Assembly (NCBI GenBank): GCA_022794265.1
Contig: JAAWEK010000028.1
Span: forward strand, 1 to 40,760
Source: Lachnospiraceae bacterium
Lineage (GTDB): Bacteria; Bacillota; Clostridia; Lachnospirales; Lachnospiraceae
Direction of reading: 5' to 3'
Length of the DNA stretch: 40,760 nt
This document shows, one piece after another, positions 8,446 to 18,741 of the stretch. The translations under genes were made by a program, and so were the position numbers. Positions within the stretch are counted from its first letter, which is position 1, and every line of letters starts with the position of its first letter. Under the pieces are notes generated by a model that did not search any database, was not told the DNA's origin, and was given only the letters and a program-made list of their open reading frames with translations.

Positions 8446-9069
8446 GTGGCTAAAAAAACAACAAATGAATATTCCTATGCAGGAAAAATCAATATGAAAA
8501 AGGTTCCTCTGTTGCCGTTGGATAACAGATGGCATCAGTTGTTTCCGGCGGAAGAGAAGTCCAGTCGTATCAAGAAACTGGAAAATGAGGTTATGACAGT
8601 TATAAAGGCGGAAAGCCGTGTGTCCAAAGAACTGAAAGAACTGGTAAAACTAAAGAAAAAACTGATGGATGAAATTGTACAGAATATGGAAGAGACCACG
8701 GATGAAAAGGAGGCACTGAGACAGAAGAAACTGTCTGCCAGCCAGAAACTGATTCAGGATATTAATGAGAAGATGGAAAAGCTGGAAACCGAAGATTTGG
8801 AAATTCCTCATAAGCTGTTAAAAGCCAATGAAGCACTTTTATATGCCAGCATAGAGGATTGTTATGCCAGACTTGACCGGAATGCCGGACAGATTGAAGT
8901 TCTGACGGAGTGGATTAACCGTACCAGAGATGAATTAAAAAAGAACGTGATTATTAAGCAGGAAAAGGAAGAGATGAATCAGAGAATCTATTCCTATATG
9001 CATGATATGCTGGGACCGCGGTTTATGGAAGTCTTTGACCGGGAGCATAAAACGGATTCAGATTCTTAA
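8446..9069 (+). CDS. Predicted coiled-coil protein, function unknown
   Basis: A 207-residue, highly charged, mostly helical protein without signal peptide or membrane segment. Long Lys/Glu-rich heptad-like stretches span roughly residues 40-180, beginning SSRIKKLENEV and including QKLIQDINEKMEKLE. The GTG at 8446 is chosen over the GTG at 8437 because AGGAG (8433-8437) lies at 8-base spacing. It sits between rex and acpS on the same strand. I do not recognise a family with a known function; a structural or scaffold role is possible. Confidence 0.7.
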   Translation: MAKKTTNEYSYAGKINMKKVPLLPLDNRWHQLFPAEEKSSRIKKLENEVMTVIKAESRVSKELKELVKLKKKLMDEIVQNMEETTDEKEALRQKKLSASQKLIQDINEKMEKLETEDLEIPHKLLKANEALLYASIEDCYARLDRNAGQIEVLTEWINRTRDELKKNVIIKQEKEEMNQRIYSYMHDMLGPRFMEVFDREHKTDSDS

Positions 9070-9105
9070 AATATTATATACATAAATGAATGATGCAGAG
9101 GTATT

Positions 9106-9495
9106 ATGATAGTTGGTATTGGAAATGATATTGTAGAAATCAACAGATTTGAGTCAATCGTGGAACGGAAATCCGTACTTTATAAAATGTTTTCAGAGAG
9201 GGAAGTTATACTGGGAGGTAAACGTCCCTCCTTTTTTGCAGGCAGTTTTGCAGTAAAGGAATCGGTGTCTAAAGCATTTGGAACCGGAATCCGGGGGTTT
9301 CGTTTAAACGAGATTGAAGTTTTACGGGACGAACTGGGAAAACCCTATGTGGAGCTTTGGGGCAGGGCGAAAGAACTGGCGGAAATACTTGGAATTGACA
9401 GTATCTATGTGTCCATATCGGATACGAAACAGCTTGTTGCCGCAGTGGCTGTAGCGGAAGCAAAGGAGTCCCGTGACGGAAACGGAGGAAAATAA
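9106..9495 (+). CDS. acpS: Holo-[acyl-carrier-protein] synthase
   Basis: A 129-residue AcpS that transfers the 4'-phosphopantetheine arm of coenzyme A to acyl carrier protein, activating fatty-acid synthesis. The metal-binding aspartate lies in IGNDIVEI (Asp8) and the glutamate in FAVKESVSKAFG (Glu52). The length is normal. The start has AGAGG a few bases upstream. Its 3' end overlaps the ribosome binding region of nnr, and the acpS-nnr-alr-mazF order resembles the ydcB-ydcC-alr-ndoA area of Bacillus subtilis. Confidence 0.93.
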   Translation: MIVGIGNDIVEINRFESIVERKSVLYKMFSEREVILGGKRPSFFAGSFAVKESVSKAFGTGIRGFRLNEIEVLRDELGKPYVELWGRAKELAEILGIDSIYVSISDTKQLVAAVAVAEAKESRDGNGGK

Positions 9496-9499
9496 GCGT

Positions 9500-11056
9500 T
9501 TGAAACAATATATTTTATCAGCAGAACAGAGTAAATTTATAGATGAATATTGTATCCGCAGTATGGGAATCCCTTCGGCGGTACTGATGGAGCGGGCAGC
9601 TTTGGCAGTGGCCGGACTGGTTGGTAAAAAATGCGGGGCGGAAGATAGGATTCTGGCGGTATGCCATGTGGGAAACAATGGAGCGGACGGACTGGCGGCC
9701 GCAAGGATTCTGGATGGCTGGGGGTGTTCGGTAACAGTGTTTATTGTGGGCAGACCCGAGAAAGGAACTGAAGAATTTCGTATGCAGCTGAAAATTTTAA
9801 AGCATATGGATATACGGATAGAATATGTGGAGGAGGTCCCTTTTGAGTGTGGAGGATATGATGTCATTATAGACGGAATATTCGGAATCGGTCTTTCCAG
9901 GGATGTGCAGGGGATTTATGCGGAGATTATTGAGAAAATCAACCGCTCGGAATGTATGGTGGTTTCCATTGATATTCCTTCCGGTTTAAATGCAGATACT
10001 GGACAGCCTATGGGGATTGCCGTTCTGGCAGATTATACGGTCACATTTGGAAATTTAAAGCTGGGACATAAGATTTCAAAAGGAAGGGATTACTGTGGGA
10101 AAATTTATATTGCTGATATAGGATTTCGAAAAGAAGCTTATAATCAGCTGATTGACCGGGAATCCCTGCGATATATTTTTTGGGAGGATAAAACTGGCGG
10201 AGCTTCCGGTATTGGCAGCCGGGAGAAACCGGAATTGCCGAAACGAAGTCAGGCATCCAACAAGGGAACCTATGGAAAAGTGGCCGTAATCGCTGGCTTT
10301 GGAGGGATGACGGGCGCCGCATACTTTTCTGCAAAAGCTGCATATCTGTGTGGAGCCGGTCTGGTAAAGGTGATTTCTGTCAAAGAAACCACCAGTATCC
10401 TGAAATCCATGTTGCCGGAAGCCGTCTATGCCGAGATAGATGGAATGAAGAACTTAGGCGGTGCCATCAGGGAACTGGCGTCCGACTGCCGTGCTGTGGT
10501 AATTGGACCGGGTCTGGGACAGGGAGATGCTGCCTGCGAGGCTGTGAAGGCTGTGCTGGAAGTGGAACTTCCAACAGTAATGGATGCAGATGCCCTGAAT
10601 ATTCTCGGCAGTCACCGGGAACTGTTCCAATGTCTGAGGAAAAATATTATCGTTACTCCTCATGTGTTGGAATTGTCCAGAATGACCGGAACCAGCCGGA
10701 CGGAAATCTCGGGAAACATTGTGGCGGCGGCAGAGGATTTTGCCGCTGTCCACGGCTGTATCTGCATATTGAAAGATTCTTCTTCAGTGGTATCATCGAT
10801 GGCAGAAGAGCAGCTGCAGACATATATTAATATAACCGGAAACAGCGGAATGGCAGCAGGAGGAAGCGGAGATGTGCTTTCTGGCATTCTGGGAGGGTTG
10901 CTGGCGCAGAAGACGGGATGCAGGGAAGCTGCGGAACTGGGAGTATATATCCACGGAATTGCAGGAAATCTGGCGGCGGAAGAAAAGACGGAATACGGCG
11001 TAACGGCATCGGATATTCTTAATGCCATACCGGGAGCCATTGGCCGGCTGATTTAG
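9500..11056 (+). CDS. nnr: Bifunctional NAD(P)HX epimerase / ADP-dependent dehydratase
   Basis: A protein of about 518 residues that repairs hydrated NADH and NADPH. The N-terminal YjeF_N domain (about 1-215) epimerises R- and S-NAD(P)HX and contains GNNGADGLAAAR and the DGIFGIGLSR block. The C-terminal ribokinase-like domain (about 240-510) dehydrates S-NAD(P)HX using ADP; GGSGDVLSG carries the catalytic aspartate. The frame is open from a GTG at 9473 that overlaps acpS. I prefer the TTG at 9500 because GGAGG lies at 9484-9488 and the resulting MKQYILSAEQ start resembles the family. A GTG start with AAGGAG at only 4-base spacing cannot be excluded. Confidence 0.9.
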   Translation: MKQYILSAEQSKFIDEYCIRSMGIPSAVLMERAALAVAGLVGKKCGAEDRILAVCHVGNNGADGLAAARILDGWGCSVTVFIVGRPEKGTEEFRMQLKILKHMDIRIEYVEEVPFECGGYDVIIDGIFGIGLSRDVQGIYAEIIEKINRSECMVVSIDIPSGLNADTGQPMGIAVLADYTVTFGNLKLGHKISKGRDYCGKIYIADIGFRKEAYNQLIDRESLRYIFWEDKTGGASGIGSREKPELPKRSQASNKGTYGKVAVIAGFGGMTGAAYFSAKAAYLCGAGLVKVISVKETTSILKSMLPEAVYAEIDGMKNLGGAIRELASDCRAVVIGPGLGQGDAACEAVKAVLEVELPTVMDADALNILGSHRELFQCLRKNIIVTPHVLELSRMTGTSRTEISGNIVAAAEDFAAVHGCICILKDSSSVVSSMAEEQLQTYINITGNSGMAAGGSGDVLSGILGGLLAQKTGCREAAELGVYIHGIAGNLAAEEKTEYGVTASDILNAIPGAIGRLI

Positions 11057-11070
11057 AAAGGAATTATGTC

Positions 11071-12285
11071 ATGGACAGTTTGGAAAAATATTACAGAGTG
11101 TATGTAACAATTAATTTAGATGCTGTATATAATAATGTAGTGAATCTGAAGAAAAATCTGAAACCGGAAACCGGTGTGATAGCAGTGATTAAGACGGACG
11201 GATATGGACATGGTGCCATACCCATTGCATATACCATTGATCCGCTGGTGGAGGCATATGCGGTTGCGACCATAGACGAAGCAGAAAATTTAAGAAAACA
11301 CAGGATTACCAAACCCATTTATATTTTAGGGTATACCCATTGCAGTCAGTTTGACCGGGCGATTCGGAATGATATCCGGCTTACGGTTTATACTTTTGAG
11401 GATGCGGCATGTTTTGACCAATATTCGGAGCGGGCGGGCAAATGCGGACGCATACATTTAAAAGTGGATACCGGAATGAGCAGAATCGGATTTTCGGATA
11501 CACCGGAAAGCGTGGAAGCGATTAAGAAGATAGCGGGGTTAAATCATCTGGAGATAGAAGGAATCTTTACTCATTTTGCCACGGCGGATGAGAAGGATAA
11601 GACAAAAACATACCTTCAGTTCCAACGGTTCCGGTCTTTTGTGGAGCAGCTGGAGAATGAAGGGATAAACATTCCGATTAAGCACTGTTCCAACAGTGCG
11701 GCCATGATGGATCTGCCAGAGGCAAATATGGATTCCGTCAGAGCCGGAATCGCCATGTACGGGTTATATCCTTCCGGGGAAGCAGACCAGACAAAGGCAG
11801 AACTTATACCAGCATTGGAACTGAAAAGTCATATCATACATGTAAAAGAACTGGGACCGGGAGTGGAGATTGGTTATGGCGGTACGTATACCACTGGGAA
11901 AAAGACGATGGTGGCAACCATTCCGGTGGGGTATGGGGACGGTTACAGACGAAGCCTTTCCAACCGTGGTTATGTACTAATCCGTGGAAAACGGGCACCG
12001 ATTCTTGGAAGAGTATGTATGGATCAGTTTATGGTCGATGTATCCCATATAGAAAATGTCAGAACCGGAGATGTGGTTACTTTAATCGGCAGGGATGGGG
12101 ATGACAGGATTACGGCGGAGGAAGTGGCGCAGATGGCAGGAGAGACATTTAACTACGAGATTGTCTGCGACCTTGGAAAACGAATTCCCCGTGTGTTTTA
12201 CAGAAACGGAGAAATCGTCTGCATGAAAGATTATTTTGATGATAGATATGATGTGAATATGCAGATTTCACCGGGGATTTTCTGA
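11071..12285 (+). CDS. alr: Alanine racemase
   Basis: A 404-residue PLP enzyme interconverting L- and D-alanine for peptidoglycan. The PLP lysine is Lys41 in VIKTDGYGHG. Further hallmarks are VDTGMSRIG, FTHFATAD and the C-terminal beta-domain segments IPVGYGDGY (with the catalytic-tyrosine region EIGYGGTY just before) and GRVCMDQFMVDV. AAAGGA precedes the ATG, 14 bases after nnr, so it is part of the same operon. The C-terminus is about 15-20 residues longer than the shortest homologues. Confidence 0.95.
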   Translation: MDSLEKYYRVYVTINLDAVYNNVVNLKKNLKPETGVIAVIKTDGYGHGAIPIAYTIDPLVEAYAVATIDEAENLRKHRITKPIYILGYTHCSQFDRAIRNDIRLTVYTFEDAACFDQYSERAGKCGRIHLKVDTGMSRIGFSDTPESVEAIKKIAGLNHLEIEGIFTHFATADEKDKTKTYLQFQRFRSFVEQLENEGINIPIKHCSNSAAMMDLPEANMDSVRAGIAMYGLYPSGEADQTKAELIPALELKSHIIHVKELGPGVEIGYGGTYTTGKKTMVATIPVGYGDGYRRSLSNRGYVLIRGKRAPILGRVCMDQFMVDVSHIENVRTGDVVTLIGRDGDDRITAEEVAQMAGETFNYEIVCDLGKRIPRVFYRNGEIVCMKDYFDDRYDVNMQISPGIF

Positions 12286-12352
12286 AATATTTGGAATACA
12301 CACTTTTTTTTAGGCAATACTAATTGTATCAAACAAATGGAGTGTGAATTCG

Positions 12353-12700
12353 TTGGTAGTTAAAAGAGGAGATGTGTTTTATGCAGACCTGAGACCGGTT
12401 ATCGGTTCGGAACAGGGCGGTATAAGACCGGTGTTGATTATTCAGAATGATATGGGAAATAAACATAGTCCTACTGTGATATGCGCCGCCATTACATCAA
12501 AAATGAACAAGGCAAAGCTTCCGACCCATGTGGAGCTTGACAGCAGTAAATATGAGATGGTGAAGGATTCGGTGATTCTGTTGGAGCAGTTGAGGACAAT
12601 TGATAAAAAAAGGCTGAAAGACAAAGTATGTCATTTGGATGCAGAGATTCTAAGTAAAGTGGACCGGGCATTGCTGATTAGTCTTGAATTAAATACATAG
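12353..12700 (+). CDS. mazF: MazF/NdoA-type mRNA interferase without adjacent antitoxin
   Basis: A 115-residue PemK/MazF endoribonuclease close to Bacillus subtilis NdoA, seen in the start [28 protein letters not shown], the AAITSK segment and [14 protein letters not shown]. The family cuts RNA at short motifs. The frame begins at a GTG (12344), but its GGAG is only one base away. The TTG at 12353 has GGAG at 10-base spacing and gives the NdoA-like N-terminus. In Bacillus the antitoxin gene ndoAI sits between alr and ndoA; here the gap is 67 bp and has no room for one. An antitoxin may be encoded elsewhere. Confidence 0.9.
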   Translation: MVVKRGDVFYADLRPVIGSEQGGIRPVLIIQNDMGNKHSPTVICAAITSKMNKAKLPTHVELDSSKYEMVKDSVILLEQLRTIDKKRLKDKVCHLDAEILSKVDRALLISLELNT

Positions 12701-12774
12701 AAGTTGACTAATAAGGCAGAAAATGATATATTTTTTAAGTATTTAAAATATTTGGAAAAAAGGAGTCGAATACA

Positions 12775-14097
12775 ATGGACGGGAGTAGTCCCCTATTAGA
12801 GATAATATGGTTTGCGGTATTATTTATATTTAATATTATTGTATATGGATACAGTGCCGCAATACAAAATATCAGTGAAGTACAGCTGGAAGAAATCGGA
12901 GACCGAAATGGGAAACTGCGGGATAAGATTATAAGGATTATTGAGGATCCTCATAAGTTTATCAATACGGTGCAGTCGTTATCCATGTTGATGAACATTT
13001 TTGCAGGCGCATATGAATTAAAACTTATACATTATTATATCCGGTATGCGGACTGGAATATATCAGATGCCATGCAGCTTCGGCTGATACAGATTCTCAT
13101 ATTTATAGCCATTGCTTTTCTGATGGTATTTCTGCTGCTTACATTTTCTGTGTTGCTGCCTAAGAGAATTGGAAATAAACATCCGGTTTCCTTTGCGGTC
13201 TCGCTTACAAATATCACGTATATCATTATGATTCTGCTGACGCCGCTGACGTTTATGGTACACGTCACTTCAGGAGGATTATTAAAAATATTTGGTATGG
13301 ATATTAAAGAGCCGGAAGATAATGTAACGGAAGAAGATATCATATCTGTGATTCACGAAGGACATGAGCAGGGAGTTCTGCTTGCCAGTGAAGCGGAAAT
13401 GATTAATAATATTGTGGGCTTTGGAGATAAAGAAGCCAAGGATATTATGACGCACCGGAAAAGTATAGTAGCGGTTAATGCGGAAATGACGCTGACCGAA
13501 GCTGCCGGATATATTCTGGATGAGAATAATTCAAGATTTCCGGTATATGAAGGCGACATTGATAATATAATCGGAATTGTAACCCTTCGGGATGTTATGG
13601 TGGAGTTTCAGCAGGGAATTCATTCGGACCGGAATATCCGGGAGATTCAGGGATTAATCCGGGCGGCCACATTTATTCCGGAGACTCGAAAAATAAATGT
13701 GTTGTTTAAAAATATGCAGTCTGAAAAAATACATATGGCGATTGTCGTCGATGAGTATGGTCAGACATCCGGAATTGTGGCAATGGAAGATATTCTGGAG
13801 GAGATTGTCGGGAATATTCTGGATGAATATGATGAGGAAGAGATGAATATTATTCACAGAGAGGACGGAAGCTTTGTGGTCAGCGGTTTATCTTCCCTGG
13901 AAGATATAAGCGATGCCACTGGCATTGTATATAATGAGGAATATGATACTTTAAACGGTTATCTTACCTCAAAATTTGAGAGGATTCTGTCAAATGATGA
14001 GAGGCCGGAGATAACCATTGACGGAGTGACCTATAAAATTCTAAACGTTCAGAATAAAATGATTTCTTCCGTTCAGATTGTTGTAACCGGATTGTGA
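12775..14097 (+). CDS. DUF21 / CBS / CorC-HlyC membrane protein
   Basis: A 440-residue protein of the hemolysin-C/CNNM-like family linked to divalent-cation (Mg or Co) efflux. An N-terminal DUF21 membrane domain (about 10-170) has three or four hydrophobic segments, including the LIFIAIAFLMVFLLLTFSVLLPKR region. Two CBS domains follow (about 215-335; MTHRKSIVAV and IVVDEYGQTSGIVAMEDILEEIVG). A CorC_HlyC domain (about 350-438) closes the protein. The ATG has AAAGGAG upstream. Transport substrate is not deducible from sequence. Confidence 0.85.
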   Translation: MDGSSPLLEIIWFAVLFIFNIIVYGYSAAIQNISEVQLEEIGDRNGKLRDKIIRIIEDPHKFINTVQSLSMLMNIFAGAYELKLIHYYIRYADWNISDAMQLRLIQILIFIAIAFLMVFLLLTFSVLLPKRIGNKHPVSFAVSLTNITYIIMILLTPLTFMVHVTSGGLLKIFGMDIKEPEDNVTEEDIISVIHEGHEQGVLLASEAEMINNIVGFGDKEAKDIMTHRKSIVAVNAEMTLTEAAGYILDENNSRFPVYEGDIDNIIGIVTLRDVMVEFQQGIHSDRNIREIQGLIRAATFIPETRKINVLFKNMQSEKIHMAIVVDEYGQTSGIVAMEDILEEIVGNILDEYDEEEMNIIHREDGSFVVSGLSSLEDISDATGIVYNEEYDTLNGYLTSKFERILSNDERPEITIDGVTYKILNVQNKMISSVQIVVTGL

Positions 14098-14207
14098 TTT
14101 TGATATAATATCACATTATGATAACGGATGATTGCGAAACGTATGGCTATTGGTCATAAGTGTCGTTTTTATTTATAAAATATGATACAAATAAAAGGAG
14201 TAACAGT

Positions 14208-14936
14208 ATGTCAGGACATTCAAAATTTGCAAATATTAAGCACAAGAAGGAAAAAAACGATGCCGCGAAAGGTAAAATTTTTACAATTATTGGCAGGGAG
14301 ATTGCGGTTGCTGTAAAAGAAGGCGGCGCAGACCCGGCAAATAACAGTAAACTCAGAGACGTTATTGCAAAGGCAAAGGCAAATAATATGCCTAACGATA
14401 CCATTGACAGGGGAATTAAGAAGGCGGCCGGAGATGCCAACTCCGTAAACTATGTAACGGTTACATATGAAGGATACGGTCCGAATGGAACCGCTATCAT
14501 AGTGGATGCCTTAACCGATAATAAAAACAGGACAGCCTCCAACGTCAGAAATGCTTTTACCAAAGGCGGCGGAAATGTCGGTACACAGGGCTGCGTTTCC
14601 TTTATGTTTGACAAAAAAGGTCAGATTATTATAGATAAGGAAGCTTATCAGGGAGATGCGGATGAACTGATGATGACGGCTGTGGATGCAGGAGCAGAAG
14701 ATTTTGCGGAAGAAGAGGACAGCTTTGAGATTACAACGGCGCCGGAAGATTTCAGTGGAGTGAGGGAAGCGCTGGAAGCTGCAGGGGTGCCCATGGTTTC
14801 GGCAGAAGTGACTATGATTCCACAGACCTGGGCGGAATTAACCGACGAGAATGATATCAAGAAAATGAACAGGATTTTGGACCTGCTGGATGCGGATGAT
14901 GATGTTCAGGCTGTATATCATAACTGGGACGAATAG
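14208..14936 (+). CDS. yebC: YebC/PmpR-family regulator
   Basis: A 242-residue YebC/PmpR protein. The start [20 protein letters not shown] is nearly invariant in the family, and [14 protein letters not shown] and [15 protein letters not shown] also match. Members are DNA-associated transcriptional regulators, and some relatives relieve ribosome stalling during translation; which role applies here is unknown. The frame is open from 14160, but the ATG at 14208 has AAAGGAG upstream and gives the canonical N-terminus. Confidence 0.92.
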   Translation: MSGHSKFANIKHKKEKNDAAKGKIFTIIGREIAVAVKEGGADPANNSKLRDVIAKAKANNMPNDTIDRGIKKAAGDANSVNYVTVTYEGYGPNGTAIIVDALTDNKNRTASNVRNAFTKGGGNVGTQGCVSFMFDKKGQIIIDKEAYQGDADELMMTAVDAGAEDFAEEEDSFEITTAPEDFSGVREALEAAGVPMVSAEVTMIPQTWAELTDENDIKKMNRILDLLDADDDVQAVYHNWDE

Positions 14937-15046
14937 AAGAAATTTATTTATAGATATTCTGTTAATTTTAAACCGGAATCTGCCGATAAAATATATAGCG
15001 GTTTTTTGATATAATCAAAATATTTTAAGGAAAGGTATGAAAATAA

Positions 15047-18000
15047 ATGGCGAAGATGAAATTAAAGATTAAAAACGTGAGTCGCATATGGAAAGCCCTG
15101 GCAGTGCTGGTCATCAGCTTTGTTGTGTTTATGGTGGCTTCTAAGTTTGCCACCGCCAGTACGGTCAGTGTCAGTATTGTCGGCGACGACCTGACCGACG
15201 GTACATGGGAAGTGGGAAGCGGCACTAAGGTATGGACCGCAAGCGCATATGATTCGGAACTGGACGGCGCTCTGAGTCTGGAAGACGGAGGCAGTATTGT
15301 GTGGACATCTTCCGACCGGAATATCGTAGATTTTTCCAGCAGCTCTCAGGGAACGGAATCCACCGTTACTCTGCGGCCGGTCAGTGCCGGACGTGTTACC
15401 ATCACGGCTACATATTCGAAAGTAATGACATCACCGGACGGAGATTATGAGATTCGGGAATCTTCCAGCAGGGATGTTGTTGTACGGTTTAAACTGGATG
15501 CTACGAAGCTGCCACAGGCGCCGTATGAAGATGACTGGATGGTTCCCACCATATTATCCAATTCCACAAAACCGGTAACCTGGACATCTTCCAATGAAGG
15601 TGTTGTTACGGTAGCCGATGACGGCAACGGAAATGGTATCGTCACACTGGCAGGCGCCGGTTCGGCAATCGTTACAGCAACCACTGAGGACGGACAGAGT
15701 CAGAGTTTCCCGGTGGTGGTTAATGCAAAGTTAAAAGAAAATTCAGCCCTTATTACAGTACCTTATAAAGATTATTATACACTTAGCACTAATGCGGTGA
15801 ATCCGTCCAACATTGTCTACGGAAGTGCTAATCCGGCCATTGTATCGGTGGATACCGACGGAACCGCCAGAGGTAATTCTGCCGGCAGAACTACATTGTA
15901 TGTTTATGCAGTAGATGAGAATCACGAATGGTATCCGCTGTTGCCGTCTCCGGCACGTTCGGTTCAGGTAAAAGTGGATTTGCAGATTGATGCGGATTCT
16001 ACCATTGTAGCAGTAGGAGATACCCTTCAGCTTTCCGCAAACGTAATTCCGGAGTATGCAACAGGAATTAACTGGACGTCTACCGATACATCGGTTGCAA
16101 CCATAGATTCTACAGGACTGGTTACAGCGGTGAAAAAAGGGACAACACAGATTAATGCCACCATGGTAAACAAGGAATTATTTGGAACGGATGAGATGCA
16201 TACCGCAACGATTACCATTAATGTAATCGATTCATTTGCGGTAAGCGAATCCCAGCATATCATGAATGTGGGGGACAGTTTTGATATCAGCGCTATCGTT
16301 ACCGACCAGTCGGCTACGGTTACATGGGTTTCCAGTGATGAATCCGTGGCAAAGGTGGCTGTATCAAAGGATGATAAATTCGGTGCTACCATAACCGGTG
16401 TTTCCAAGGGAACCGCAACGATTACGGCAACACAGATTATTGACGGCGTAGCAAAATATGCTACCTGTGAAGTATCTGTGAAAGAACCGGTAGTAAATGT
16501 AGAGATTTCACCGGCTCAGATTGAGATTATCCGGGGAAGCAAATATCCGCTGGTAATTGAATTTACACCATTCCGGCCGGATAATATGAATGTAACATGG
16601 GTTTCATCTGATACTTCGATTGTAACTGTAGACGACAAGGGCGTTATAACCGGTGTTAAGGGAGGACAGGCGGCAGTATCCGTTATTTCGGAAGATGGAA
16701 TAAAAGTAGCTTCCTGTACCGTAACGGTAAGGGAACCGGTAACTTCCATTAAACTGGATGTTCACAGAGTAACCACAAGTCTTCTTACAGGTACCTATCA
16801 GCTTACATATACGATTGAACCAAAGGGTGAAGGCGTGAATCGGGATGTTACATGGACATCATCTGCACCGGATGTAGCAACCGTTGGTGAAAATGGTCTT
16901 GTTACATTTTTAAAACCTGGTAAGGCAACAATCGTTGTGAAAACGGTAGATGCAGGTATTAGCGGCAATTTAATTGATACCTGTGAATTTTACATAAACA
17001 ATCCGGTGACTTCTGTTGATTTGGATTATACGGATATAACATTAAAAATGGGAGAAGAATTCCGTTTAACTGCTTTGGTTTTACCGGAAGATGCTTCGGA
17101 TAAGACGGTTTTATGGTCTTCCAGTGATACAAACGTAGCCACCGTCAATGAAAACGGTATGGTTACAGCAGTGAACAGCGGTTCCGCAACAATTCTCTGT
17201 AAATCGGCAGACAGCGGAGAAACTTCCATGTGTAATGTAACAGTATACCAGCCGGTTACAGGAGTTACTATCAGTAATGAATCCATGACGGTTCGTAAAG
17301 GTCAGGAGTTTTGGCTGAATGCCACCTGTCAGCCGGAAAATGCCATGAATAAGCTGATTATCTGGTCTTCCAGTGATACCAGTATCGCAACGGTTGATAA
17401 AAATGGTAAAGTAACAGCAGTAGAGCCGGGTGATTGTGTGATTACAGCAACCAGTCAGGACAGTGGTGTGACAGCCAGATGTTCTTTAACAGTCACACAG
17501 CCGATTACGGGTATATTCTTAAATACAAATGCCAAGACAATTCTGGCAGGTGAAAAATTTGTTATCATTCCTACCATTGAACCATTGGATGCAGATAATA
17601 AGAATGTTACATATACTTCCAGTGATACTTCAGTGGCAACAGTAGATTCTGACGGAATAGTTACTGGTGTCAGAGGCGGAAAAACGGTGATTATTGTTAA
17701 GACGGAGGAGAGAGGTCTGATTGCAAGCTGTCTGGTCACAGTTCAGGAGTTTGTATCTTCCGTTAATATAATTCAGGATTCTGCACAGATGAATTTAGGA
17801 GCAGTTCTTCAGTTACAGGCAGAAGTTTTAAATGAGACGGCTACAAACAGAAAACTGACATGGTCTTCTACAAACAATGGTATTATTCAGGTGGATTCCA
17901 CCGGAAAAGTTACGGCAGTCGGTATGGGTACAGCAACGATTTATGCTTATGCAACAGACGGTAGCGGTTTATATGATACCTGTCAGATTACGGTTATCAA

Positions 18001-18724
18001 ACCGGTTGGAAGTATCGTAGTCCAGCCGAGTAGTGTTACCGTTTCGGAAGGTAAGACGGCAAAGGTAACGGCAACGGTATATCCTGCCGATGCGTCTATT
18101 CAGGATATTGAATGGTCCAGTTCTGATCCTTCAGTGGCAACAGTAGATTACAATGGAGAGATTACTGGTATTACAAAGGGTATCTGTAAAATATTTGCAA
18201 CCTCTTCCGACGGAAATAATATTGTAGGCGTATGCCGGGTAACGGTTAAAGAAACTGTACCGGCAACGGGAATTACCATTAATTCCAAGAATATTACAAT
18301 GCTTCCGGGACAGACCAGAGGTTTGTCTGCAAGAATCAAACCGGCCCGTTCTACGGAAGGTATCTATTGGGTGTCTGGTGATACATCGGTTGCAACGGTA
18401 TCGGCAGACGGTGTGGTAACGGCCAGAGGTCAGGGCATGACCGAAATTTACTGTATTTCGGATGAAACCGGAGTGGAGAGTTCCTGTGAGGTAATCGTAC
18501 TGGCAATGAATGCCACGTTTATCACGCTGGGACAGTATGATACCTTTGATTTGGATGTATTCGGTTCTACCGAAAGAATCCGCTGGTATTCCAATAATAA
18601 GAGAGTTGCAACGGTAACAGCCACCGGTCAGGTAGTGGCACGTATGCCGGGAACAACTACGATAACAGCAAAGGTAAACGGAAAGATTTTATATTGTACC
18701 GTAACGGTAACCACAATATATTAA
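15047..18724 (+). CDS. Large secreted BIG2 (bacterial Ig-like) repeat protein
   Basis: A 1225-residue surface protein. Residues 1-38 form a basic stretch plus a hydrophobic segment (about 17-34), a signal peptide or N-terminal anchor. The rest is about 14 tandem BIG2-type domains of roughly 80 residues, each with a recognisable W-x-SSD, VATV, GxVTAV and ATI pattern. Repeats 4 to 13 are best conserved; the last is short and ends in CTVTVTTIY. There is no LPXTG motif, C-terminal membrane helix or SLH domain, so it is anchored by its N-terminus or released. BIG2 domains occur in adhesins and cell-wall-associated proteins. Ligand unknown. Confidence 0.85.
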   Translation: MAKMKLKIKNVSRIWKALAVLVISFVVFMVASKFATASTVSVSIVGDDLTDGTWEVGSGTKVWTASAYDSELDGALSLEDGGSIVWTSSDRNIVDFSSSSQGTESTVTLRPVSAGRVTITATYSKVMTSPDGDYEIRESSSRDVVVRFKLDATKLPQAPYEDDWMVPTILSNSTKPVTWTSSNEGVVTVADDGNGNGIVTLAGAGSAIVTATTEDGQSQSFPVVVNAKLKENSALITVPYKDYYTLSTNAVNPSNIVYGSANPAIVSVDTDGTARGNSAGRTTLYVYAVDENHEWYPLLPSPARSVQVKVDLQIDADSTIVAVGDTLQLSANVIPEYATGINWTSTDTSVATIDSTGLVTAVKKGTTQINATMVNKELFGTDEMHTATITINVIDSFAVSESQHIMNVGDSFDISAIVTDQSATVTWVSSDESVAKVAVSKDDKFGATITGVSKGTATITATQIIDGVAKYATCEVSVKEPVVNVEISPAQIEIIRGSKYPLVIEFTPFRPDNMNVTWVSSDTSIVTVDDKGVITGVKGGQAAVSVISEDGIKVASCTVTVREPVTSIKLDVHRVTTSLLTGTYQLTYTIEPKGEGVNRDVTWTSSAPDVATVGENGLVTFLKPGKATIVVKTVDAGISGNLIDTCEFYINNPVTSVDLDYTDITLKMGEEFRLTALVLPEDASDKTVLWSSSDTNVATVNENGMVTAVNSGSATILCKSADSGETSMCNVTVYQPVTGVTISNESMTVRKGQEFWLNATCQPENAMNKLIIWSSSDTSIATVDKNGKVTAVEPGDCVITATSQDSGVTARCSLTVTQPITGIFLNTNAKTILAGEKFVIIPTIEPLDADNKNVTYTSSDTSVATVDSDGIVTGVRGGKTVIIVKTEERGLIASCLVTVQEFVSSVNIIQDSAQMNLGAVLQLQAEVLNETATNRKLTWSSTNNGIIQVDSTGKVTAVGMGTATIYAYATDGSGLYDTCQITVIKPVGSIVVQPSSVTVSEGKTAKVTATVYPADASIQDIEWSSSDPSVATVDYNGEITGITKGICKIFATSSDGNNIVGVCRVTVKETVPATGITINSKNITMLPGQTRGLSARIKPARSTEGIYWVSGDTSVATVSADGVVTARGQGMTEIYCISDETGVESSCEVIVLAMNATFITLGQYDTFDLDVFGSTERIRWYSNNKRVATVTATGQVVARMPGTTTITAKVNGKILYCTVTVTTIY

Positions 18725-18739
18725 TTAATTAATTAATTT
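18721..18739. repeat. TTAA tetranucleotide run over the stop codon
   Basis: Four TTAA units followed by TTTA begin at the stop codon of the BIG2 gene. Slippage would not easily extend the protein because several frames meet stops, so phase variation is unlikely. Confidence 0.5.
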
Positions 18740-18741
18740 AG

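Noticed and set aside
10348-10830. A 160-residue open frame in another frame of nnr
   Set aside because: It lies wholly inside the well-supported nnr gene, has a Cys/Arg/Gly-rich composition typical of a shadow frame and no ribosome binding site.
16050-18700. A CRISPR-like or DNA-level repeat array
   Set aside because: The periodic similarity is the coding signature of the BIG2 domains; the unit is about 240-270 bp, diverged and always in frame.
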